40,031 bases of DNA, taken from Planctomycetota bacterium (lineage in GTDB: Bacteria > Planctomycetota > Phycisphaerae > Sedimentisphaerales > Anaerobacaceae). The notes beneath the pieces were generated by a model. That model ran no database searches and had not been told where the DNA came from. It saw only the letters and a list, made by a program, of their open reading frames with translations. The stretch's first letter is position 1, and every line of letters starts with the position of its first letter. The position numbers and the translations under genes are program-made. The DNA lies in contig VRUL01000044.1 in assembly GCA_019456145.1 (NCBI GenBank), positions 1-40,031 on the forward strand, written 5' to 3'. Positions 22,503 through 30,700 of the stretch are shown piece after piece.

Positions 22503-23339
22503 TTAACTGGAAAAATCATGTAGGGTTGAACCCAAAATAAACGCAAATAAAACCAACACAAAGATCGCTATTGTCATATATGCTCTGGCTTTACCCTTGA
22601 GCAAAAGCATACGATTCAGCAACAGTATGACCCCCAGCATTCCCCAGGCCGCAATGATAGAGATGACCTTCCAGTCAGTCAGCCACTCAAAAAAGCCGGT
22701 TTTCGACAGCCAAATAAGTCCTAAGCCACTTATCAGCCCTATCGTTATCAAAATAAAACCTGCCCTTATGCCAAAAAGTGTCATCTGCTCAAGCTTCTCA
22801 ATATTAGGTACTCTGCCAAGAACTTGCATAACTTTCTTTAGCTTTAGCCTGTGGTTGCCGAGTAAATAAAGAAACGCGCTTGCGGTCGCAAATATTGTCG
22901 AGGCTCCGCCAAGAATCATTGTTACACCGTGAGCGATTGCCCACGGAGTCGCCGCTACTACATGTGCCTCGGCGGCAGGTTTGGCAACAGTTCCAGCCAT
23001 CATGAACATACCTAAAATCACCCATACCATTACTGAACCAAACCACACCTGTTGTATCGCGCCATTTAAGAACAGGTATATCAAGCCGAACACAATAGTA
23101 AGAACAACCATTGACTCAAATAACCCCGTTAGCGGCACCGCTTTTATCGCAACGGCCCTAAATATAAGTAGAACCGCCTCCAGTGTAATCGCCACCAAAA
23201 CAAGAGGCCAAAGAAAGCGTTTGTATTTCTGACCACCAGCAAGTAACTGAAGAATACCTACTATCGCCGCTGTGATAAATACAATAATAACAAATATAAA
23301 TATGACCATTTCCGGTATTGGCAGTTCTAACATCTTCAT
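22503..23339 (-). CDS. HemX/CcsA-like integral membrane protein
   Basis: A 278-residue protein with eight hydrophobic segments. FEWLTDWKVISIIAAWG near residue 215 corresponds to the D-P-K-E-x-W region of the CcsA/ResC/HemX family. The histidines in PWAIAHGVTMILGG and the C-terminal TLHDFSS are possible heme ligands. The full tryptophan-rich WGxxWxWD motif of true CcsA is absent, so it is closer to HemX/YpjD, which in Bacillus sits beside hemA and affects HemA level. Here too it precedes hemA (38 nt). A role in heme handling or cytochrome c assembly is likely but not proven. ATG at 23339 has AAGGA 7 nt upstream. Confidence 0.7.
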   Translation of the reverse strand: MKMLELPIPEMVIFIFVIIVFITAAIVGILQLLAGGQKYKRFLWPLVLVAITLEAVLLIFRAVAIKAVPLTGLFESMVVLTIVFGLIYLFLNGAIQQVWFGSVMVWVILGMFMMAGTVAKPAAEAHVVAATPWAIAHGVTMILGGASTIFATASAFLYLLGNHRLKLKKVMQVLGRVPNIEKLEQMTLFGIRAGFILITIGLISGLGLIWLSKTGFFEWLTDWKVISIIAAWGMLGVILLLNRMLLLKGKARAYMTIAIFVLVLFAFILGSTLHDFSS

Positions 23340-23555
23340 TGTTCTTCCTTAGTATTTTACGATCCGAATTGTTCAATATATTTCGGCGGCAACTTTTCTA
23401 ATTCCTTTTTGAGAAACAGCCAAAATCGCCCTCTCAACGCCGGACATGTAGTTTTTCATTGCCCAACTGATCCAAATTTACTCGCTGGATACATTGAGTC
23501 CCGGTGGTCTCCCCAATCTTCCCATAAATAGCAAAAACGCTTAAGGCATACTGAT

Positions 23556-23584
23556 ATTATATTAAATTCGTCTCACCCTTACAA
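23556..23584 (-). promoter_or_regulatory. Sigma70-like promoter of the heme operon
   Basis: On the minus strand TTGTAA (23584-23579), a 17-nt spacer, and a perfect TATAAT (23561-23556). The predicted start is near 23549, leaving a leader of about 210 nt before the HemX/CcsA-like gene. A second TATAAT (23629-23624) has no good -35. Confidence 0.5.
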
Positions 23585-23905
23585 GTTAGTTTCTCTCCGT
23601 TGCTACGTTTCTATGGTTTTCCTATTATACAGACCCAAATTCCCTAAAAGCTTGTATTTGCCCCAGTTCTGGTATAAAACTTCAAAAAAGGCATCAAATA
23701 ATAAATTATCAAGTGATTAAATGAGACCTATCAAGGTCGCAAACCACCCCGACGAGGCTTTATATCTGCTAACGGACTACTAAGAGCAATTTACCCATCG
23801 GAAACTATGTAAGCCAGGCCTCCCGCCGGTTATAGTTTGTTCGGCTATAATAAACCGTTAATAAGGAGCTGCTCACGACTCTCATCGCCAGGGCTGATTT
23901 TTCCT

Positions 23906-23934
23906 TTGAATTGTTATCTAACTGGTGGTATGAT
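23906..23934 (+). promoter_or_regulatory. Sigma70-like promoter of the kinase-WD40 gene
   Basis: TTGAAT (23906-23911), a 17-nt spacer, then TATGAT (23929-23934). The transcription start would be about 40 nt before the GTG start of the kinase. Confidence 0.5.
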
Positions 23935-23983
23935 CACTCCTGTATATTGAGATTAAATTTCCTATCATTGGAGCGACTCGGCC

Positions 23984-26900
23984 GTGTCCTGTTTGAGCAA
24001 CGAGAACCTGGCGGCGCTGGTTGACGGCTCGGCATCTGACGAGCAGCTGTCTGCATGGCACGACCACATCGCCACTTGCGACTCGTGCGCTGCCAAAGCC
24101 AAGCAGCGGCAAGCGGGCGTGACCGACCGTGAGCCCACGGCTGAGGCGGCCGCCGCGGGTTCCTCCGATCCGGACGCCACGATCACCGGCAAGCCGGACC
24201 TTGACGCCAAGGCTGAGCTGCCACCGTCTGATGCCATCCCCGGTTACCGCATTTTGAAGCAACTCCATTCTGGCGGGCAGGGTATCGTGTATCAGGCTGT
24301 GCAGGAGTCCACGAAGCGCAAGGTGGCTCTCAAGGTCATGCTCGAGGGCCCTTTCGCTGGAAAGGACAGCAAGCATCGGTTTGAGCGGGAGATCGCGGTT
24401 GTCGGCTCGCTACGTCATCCTGGCATCGTTCCGATCTTCGACTCGGGTCAGGTTCAGGGGCGGTTCTTTTACGCGATGGAGTACATCCGGGGGGAATGGC
24501 TCTCGGAGTATGTGCATTCACGGAAGCTGTCGGTGGACGACACGCTCAAGCTCTTCAAGAAGGTATGCGACGCCGTGGATTACGCGCACCAGAAGGGTGT
24601 GATCCATCGCGACCTCAAGCCGCCGAACATTCTCGTGAACAGCCGAGGCGAACCGCATGTCTTGGATTTCGGTTTGGCCAAGATAGGTGGTGCCGAGATT
24701 GACGACACGCTCGTCTCCGTGACCGGACAGGTGATGGGTACGCTGGCCTACATGAGCCCGGAGCAGGCGTCCGGCAGGCCCGACGAGGTGGACATGCGCA
24801 GCGATGTGTACGCGCTGGGCGTGATCCTCTTTGAACTGCTGACCGGGGAGTACCCCTACGATGTGAGCGGTCAGATGGCCGAGACGCTGCGGACTATCGC
24901 CGAGGTTGGACCCAGACGGCCGAGTACGATCCGGCCGAAGATCAACAACGAGGTAGAGACCATCATTCTAAAGTGCCTGTCGAAAGAGCGTGAACGACGC
25001 TATTACACGGCGGGAGCCTTGGCCGACGACATCGAGCGGTTTCTTGCTGGGGAGCCCATCGAGGCGAAACGGGACAGCGTGCTCTACATCCTGCGCAAGA
25101 CGCTACGCCGCTACAAAGCCCCCGTCGCCGTTGCCGCAGGCTTTGTCGTGCTGATCACGTTCTCCGCCGTCGTCATGTCCGTCCTCTACTACCGGGCGGA
25201 GACCAATGCCCGTGCCGCACAGACGGCACAGGCTGCCGAAGCCAACGCACGGGAATTGGCCGAGGATCGAGCGGACCAGCTTGTACGATCTTCGTACTTT
25301 CAGACCATCAAACTGGCCCAAGCCGCCTACGAGCGCGCCCAGATCCGACACTTTAAAGAACTGCTCGATGGGTGTCCCGAAGAGCTACGGGGCTGGGAAT
25401 GGTACCACCTCAACTACCTTCGCTCCCGTTGCGAGGCTGCGACCTTGGGCAAGCACGCGGGCAGTGTGCGAGGTGTCGCCTTCAATCACGACGGTACGCT
25501 GGTCGCCTCCGGGGGTGATGACGGCGTGGTGAGAATCTGGGATGTTCGGGCACGCAGACCACTGCGACAGCTCACAGGCCATCAACGGGTCTTCGATGTG
25601 ACATTCTCGCCAGACGGGAGCAAAATCGCGTCAGCGGGCGGCGACGGAACGATCATACTCTGGAACACTGATACCGCAAGCGAGATTCGCCGCCTGACAG
25701 GGCACCGCGACTCAGTTAGGTCGGTTGCGTTCGACCTGACCGGAACGCGGCTCGCATCGGGCAGTGGAAATTGGTTCAGTCGAGGGACTGTCCGCGTTTG
25801 GAACGTTGATTCCGGCGAGCAACTGCATGTCTTTGAGGGCGAAGCGAGCTATGGCGTGGCCTTTTCGCCTGATGGCCGACGGATCGTCTCCGGTGGCGGA
25901 CATTTTCCCGACCAATCCGACCCAAATGTGAATGCAGCCATGATTTTTGACCTCGACACCGGCGCGAAGATAACCTTCGAAGGCCACGAACAACCGGTGT
26001 GGGAGCAGCTCGCCGTATCGCGTGATGGTCGGCGTATCGTTACCGGCAGCACAGACAACACGGCGAGAGTTTGGGATGCGCGTACAGGGCAGACCCTCGC
26101 AAAGTTCAACGGTCATACGCATACGATCTCTGGTGTCGCATTCACTCCCGACGAACGCCACGTCGTATCATCCGCCTATGATGCCACTGTTCGCCTGTGG
26201 GAAGCGGATACGGGCGCTGAGATCATAACGTTTCGCGGTCATGAGGGGGCTGTGACCACGATTTCGGTAAGTCCTGACGGAATGTGGATTGTTTCCGGCG
26301 GTGGGGACGGCTCGGTTAAGCTGTGGAACGTCAGTGGGGACAGAGAGCCGGTAGTACTGCACGGGCACGGGTTTAATATACGCTCTGTCTCGTTTACGCC
26401 GGACGATGCGCGGATTGTCTCAATACATGGTGACGGCATTGTGCGATTGTGGGATGTCGCTACCGGCTCTGTGTTGCGGACGTTTGAGGGTCATGAGGGT
26501 GTGGCTCGCAGGCTCGCTGTCTCGCCTGACGGGAACGTCGTTATATCCGGTGATTACGGAGACGAACATGGTGTGTTGAGGCTGTGGGATGCAGAAATGG
26601 GACGAGAACTCGGTAGATTAGAAGGCCACACCAGGGCTGTCTATTCGCTTGCGTTCTCTCCCGATGGCAGAAAACTGGCGTCCTCAAGCAAAACCGGCAA
26701 GGTGAAGGTCTGGGATGTCCAGACACGGCGCGAGCTCTTCTCGCTCCCGGAGCACACTGGGAACAAGGTTCCCATCGCATTTTCCCCCGACAGCAGAATG
26801 CTCGTAACCGGTGGCGCCGACCGGCTGGTGAAGATGTGGGCGGCGGATACCGGACAGCCGTTATATGAATTGTCAGGCCATACGCATTTCGTGTCTGCTC

Positions 26901-27256
26901 TCGCGTTTAACTCTGACGGCACCTTGCTCGTCTCAGCGTCCCGCCTCGTACGATACACCGATCCCGAGTTGTGTGCGGTCAGGGTCTGGGACGTGGCCAG
27001 GCGGAAGGAAATACTGAATCTTCCGTCACCCTGGGTAGTGTCCGTGGCGTTTTCGCCCGACGGGAGCCGGATAATGGCTTCATGTTTTGACGCCACGATC
27101 CGACTGTGGGACACCGCCACGGGCATAGAAGCCCTGGTTCTTCGGGTCGACACGGGTGAGTTTAAGGATGCCGCGTTTTCCCACGACGGCACGCGAATCA
27201 TTGGGGCATGTGACGATTTCGCAATTCGCCTCTGGCACACGACCGGGATGCCCTAA
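23984..27256 (+). CDS. Membrane Ser/Thr protein kinase with N-terminal zinc-finger motif and C-terminal WD40 propellers
   Basis: 1090 residues. Residues 1-36 have an HX3CX2C anti-sigma-like zinc motif (His28, Cys32, Cys35). The kinase domain (about 88-350) shows HSGGQGIVY, Lys117 in VALK, HRDLKPPN (208-215), DFGLAK (228-233) and MSPE. One membrane helix (about 378-400) is followed by a coiled linker, and then roughly 14 WD40 units recognisable by endings such as VVRIWDV, VRLWDVA and VKVWDVQ, enough for two beta-propellers. Planctomycetes carry many kinases of this type; the propellers probably sense or scaffold on the far side of the membrane. Start is GTG at 23984 with GGAG 10 nt upstream, supported by alignment with the paralogue remnant at 27297. 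Its GC content is clearly above that of the genes on either side, which hints at a different history. Confidence 0.9.
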   Translation: MSCLSNENLAALVDGSASDEQLSAWHDHIATCDSCAAKAKQRQAGVTDREPTAEAAAAGSSDPDATITGKPDLDAKAELPPSDAIPGYRILKQLHSGGQGIVYQAVQESTKRKVALKVMLEGPFAGKDSKHRFEREIAVVGSLRHPGIVPIFDSGQVQGRFFYAMEYIRGEWLSEYVHSRKLSVDDTLKLFKKVCDAVDYAHQKGVIHRDLKPPNILVNSRGEPHVLDFGLAKIGGAEIDDTLVSVTGQVMGTLAYMSPEQASGRPDEVDMRSDVYALGVILFELLTGEYPYDVSGQMAETLRTIAEVGPRRPSTIRPKINNEVETIILKCLSKERERRYYTAGALADDIERFLAGEPIEAKRDSVLYILRKTLRRYKAPVAVAAGFVVLITFSAVVMSVLYYRAETNARAAQTAQAAEANARELAEDRADQLVRSSYFQTIKLAQAAYERAQIRHFKELLDGCPEELRGWEWYHLNYLRSRCEAATLGKHAGSVRGVAFNHDGTLVASGGDDGVVRIWDVRARRPLRQLTGHQRVFDVTFSPDGSKIASAGGDGTIILWNTDTASEIRRLTGHRDSVRSVAFDLTGTRLASGSGNWFSRGTVRVWNVDSGEQLHVFEGEASYGVAFSPDGRRIVSGGGHFPDQSDPNVNAAMIFDLDTGAKITFEGHEQPVWEQLAVSRDGRRIVTGSTDNTARVWDARTGQTLAKFNGHTHTISGVAFTPDERHVVSSAYDATVRLWEADTGAEIITFRGHEGAVTTISVSPDGMWIVSGGGDGSVKLWNVSGDREPVVLHGHGFNIRSVSFTPDDARIVSIHGDGIVRLWDVATGSVLRTFEGHEGVARRLAVSPDGNVVISGDYGDEHGVLRLWDAEMGRELGRLEGHTRAVYSLAFSPDGRKLASSSKTGKVKVWDVQTRRELFSLPEHTGNKVPIAFSPDSRMLVTGGADRLVKMWAADTGQPLYELSGHTHFVSALAFNSDGTLLVSASRLVRYTDPELCAVRVWDVARRKEILNLPSPWVVSVAFSPDGSRIMASCFDATIRLWDTATGIEALVLRVDTGEFKDAAFSHDGTRIIGACDDFAIRLWHTTGMP

Positions 27257-27296
27257 GGCACGGTGCAAGCAATTTCGGGCGTAGTGAGAACGCTTC

Positions 27297-27404
27297 ATGA
27301 GCACCTTCCTCAACGACCAAGATCTGGACGCCTTCATCGGGCACAGCGCATCCGAACAGGAGTTGTCTGCCTGGTTGCTGTCAAACCTTGTATTGCAAGA
27401 CTAA
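27297..27404 (+). pseudogene. Truncated N-terminus of a second kinase-family gene
   Basis: The 35-codon frame starts MSTFLNDQDLDAFIGHSASE, then QELSAW. This lines up with the kinase just upstream (MSCLSNENLAALVDGSASDE, then QLSAW), but it ends before the H-x3-C-x2-C motif and stops after a few unrelated residues. The gap to the kinase stop is 40 nt. The simplest reading is a tandem kinase paralogue that lost everything after its first 26 codons, with the break at about 27374. A real 35-residue product cannot be excluded. Confidence 0.65.
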
Positions 27405-27420
27405 GTCTTCTTCAGGAGTT

Positions 27421-27454
27421 ACAAAGGCCGGCTCTTTCCGGAAACCAGCCTTGT
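27421..27454 (+). terminator. Terminator-like stem after the kinase region
   Basis: ACAAAGGCCGG (27421-27431) pairs with CCAGCCTTGT (27445-27454) with one mismatch and one bulge; the loop contains the palindrome TTTCCGGAAA. There is no T-run, so termination is uncertain. The rest of the 358-nt gap to the next gene holds only the promoter at 27651-27680. Confidence 0.35.
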
Positions 27455-27650
27455 TATAAGCTTTCCTGCATTAGTATTGTTTGACTCCAACCGTACTTGC
27501 ATCTAATGGGCCAACATTGCAAATGTCACTCCGTTTTGCGATCCTGCCGTTTTGCCTGGCAAAATCAAAGCAAAGATAAGTCCCCAAGTAATCTCGTACT
27601 CATATTTTGGCCAGTACCTTAAAAACCGCTCAATTGAAGCAAAGAAGCCA

Positions 27651-27680
27651 TTGACTTAACTACTCTGTATATGGTATAAT
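27651..27680 (+). promoter_or_regulatory. Promoter of the first giant secreted protein
   Basis: TTGACT (27651-27656), 18-nt spacer, TATAAT (27675-27680). The start near 27687 gives a leader of about 76 nt. The second giant gene has the same architecture, and the bases around the -35 box (CATTGACTTAA) are also identical. Confidence 0.7.
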
Positions 27681-27762
27681 AAGAAAAGGTTTATAACCAA
27701 CAATTAACACTTAAGGCCTGCAATAATAAGGAGTTGAGGGCTTGGGATATTAGTGAGGAAAG

Positions 27763-30700
27763 ATGCATAATATGCAAAAATTGATGAGAATTCCACTGTT
27801 AGCACTACTTTTTTTTGTATTGATAGCCGATTCGACTAGCGCACAGCTCAACCTCGCAGGTGATTTGAATAATGACCAGATTGTCGATCGCAAGGATTTG
27901 CGCATTTTTGTATGGCAATGGTTGGACCCGGTTTGTCTGTCTCCTGGCTGCACAGCCGACTTAGACGGTTTCAATGGCGTAAATATGTTTGATTTCGCAC
28001 TGCTATCAGGAAACTGGCGCCAAGGACCCAGGGTCGTCATCAACGAGATTCACTATGATCCTGCTATCAAAACAGACCTGGCTGAATTTGTCGAGCTTCA
28101 TAACGCAGGAACAATGGATGCAAATATTTCAGACTGGTATTTTTCAGAAGGTATCTCGTATCAGTTTCCACCCGGCTCGATTCTACCAGTAGGCGGCTAT
28201 ATTGTTGTGGCACAGGATCCAGGCACGATTCAGACCAAATTCAGTACGCCCGCGAATTTGATCTTCGGGCCGTTCGAAGGCAGGATAGAAAATGACGGTG
28301 AAAAGATCGAGCTTCGCAATGCCAATGGCTTTAGTATGGACGAAGTCGATTTCAGACGTCGCTTTCCCTGGCCGATCGTCGGCGATCCCCCCAGCAATTC
28401 CATCGAACTGGCCAACCCTGCGTTGGACAATGATCTGGGCGGCAGTTGGAGGCCGAGCGAGCCCGAGGCAATTGCTCCGCCGACAACAATTATCCCGGCC
28501 GGTGCCACATGGAATTATTTCAAGGGAACTTCCGAGGCCTCATCACCGACGTCAGCCTGGCGCCAGCTCGGCTTTAACGATTTATCCTGGTTGACGGGTG
28601 GTTTGTTCATTGGTTATGGCGAAAACTTCATTGTAACCAATTTGAGCGACATGCAGGGCGGCTATACATCGGTATTTCTTCGCAAGGAGTTTAATGTAAG
28701 CAATGCAGGTAACATTAGCAACCTCAAGCTTGATGTTATTTACGATGATGGCTTCAACGCGTGGATTAACGGTGTGTCTGTGTTGCCGCCTATCAATGTC
28801 GCTGCTGTGGAAATGCTTTACGACGATACTGCCAACGGAGCCCTCGAAAACCTCGACTGGAATGAATTTAATTTGCCGGCTCCTTCCGGCTATCTTGTGG
28901 ACGGGAATAATGTCTTAGCCATTCAACTATTCAATGCTTCGCTGAGCGGCTCTTCGGATTGCTTCCTCGACGTGCGATTGAAGGATTCACCGGCTTTGAC
29001 AACAGCAGGTCCGACACCTGGCCAAAGAAATACTACTTACAGTACTAATATTCCGCCGCAGATGAGACAGGTCAAGCACAATCCCAAGCAGCCCAGAGGC
29101 GGTGATGACGTCAAGATTACGGTAAAAGTAACCGACCCTGACGGTGTACAGTCTGTCAATCTATCCTACCAGCTTGTCTATCCTGGTAGTTACATCGAGC
29201 TGGCTGACGCGGCATATGAAACCAACTGGACCGACGCTAACTCACCAATGACTGATGACGGCACCGGCGGTGACCAAGAGGCCGGTGATGACATCTACAC
29301 GGTCGTATTACCCGGCTCTATCCATACCCACCGCTTGCTTGTGCGGTATCGTATCACAGCGATGGACAACACGGGCTTGAGCATTACCGGCCCATACGCA
29401 CAGGACCCACAACCGAACTTCGCTTACTTTGTCTATGACGGCGTGCCGAGTTGGAGCGGAGCGATAGACCCCGACAGCATCGACCCGATTATGAACCAGG
29501 TTGTCTATTACAGCCCGTCTGTTTTGACCAGGATCCCGGTCCACCACCTCATCAGCAAGAAGAATTCGGTTGAACGTTCCACATGGATCGACAGGTATGG
29601 GGGTGACCTGTACAAATGGAACGGCACGCTGGTTTATGACGGTGATATTTATGACCACATCCGCTACAGGGCAAGAGGTGGAGTTTGGCGGTACGCAATG
29701 GGTAAAAACATGTGGAAGTTTGACTTTAATCGCGGCCACTTTTTCCAGGCCCGCGACGACTACGGCAAGAAGTATGATACCACATGGGACAAGCTCAACT
29801 TCTCTGCGTGTATCCAGCAAGGTAACTACCTGCACCGTGGGGAGCAGGGCATGATAGAGGCAGCTTCATTTTTGCCTTTCAACCTCATGGACGTGGAGGC
29901 GCCCAAGACGCACTGGGTACACTACCGTATAATTGACGAAGCCGTTGAAGCCGGGCCAACACAGTATGACGGTGACTTCTGGGGGCTTTATATGGTTCTC
30001 GAGCAGATGGATGGGCGTTTCCTTGACGAGCACGGTCTGCCCGACGGCAATTTCTACAAGATTGAAGGCCATAACGGAGATTTGAACAACCAGGGCCCGT
30101 ACGCCGTAACCGACAAGTCCGACTTCACTGCGTTCAAATCGGGCTACTACTATGATCCGAACCCGACCGAGCAGTGGTGGCGGGACAACGTCAATCTCGA
30201 GAGTTATTATGGCTACCGTGCTGTTGTCGAAGGCGTTCATCACGGCGATATCGGGTACGGCAAAAACTACTTCTTCTACCTAAATCCAGAAACCAATATC
30301 TGGGACATGCTGCCCTGGGATGTCGACCTGTGCTGGGCCAACAACATGTACGGCAATGGAGAGGACCCATTCAAGAGCCAGGGCGCAATTTTCTCTAATC
30401 CGGCCATTTATCGTGAATATCATAACCGGCTGCGCGAATTTCACGACCTGCTGTATAACTCCGAGCAGATGGACAAGCTTCTTGATGACCTCGCTGCGAT
30501 CATTGATCCGGTCAGCGGACCTACAATTGTGGATGCCGACCGCGCAATGTGGGACTACAATCCCATTATGACGTCCGGATACGTTAATTCCAGCAAGGCC
30601 GGTGAGGGCAGGTTCTACCAGAAAGCCGCGACTAAGGATTTCCGGGGTATGGTTCAAATCCTGAAGGACTATGTCAAGCCGAGCTCCTACCGTGCGTTTG

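Larger units (their letters stand above)
23340..23983. other. Gene-free region between the divergent heme operon and kinase gene
   Basis: No protein-like ORF of useful size is visible in 644 nt. It holds the heme-operon promoter (23556-23584) with a leader of about 210 nt, the kinase promoter (23906-23934), and a stem-loop CGGTTATAG...CTATA..ACCG (23827-23857, one internal bulge). The long heme leader could carry regulation, but I recognise no known riboswitch. Confidence 0.5.

Noticed and set aside
24000..27256. DNA-level tandem repeat in the kinase gene
   Set aside because: The repeats are WD40 protein repeats with diverged DNA sequences.
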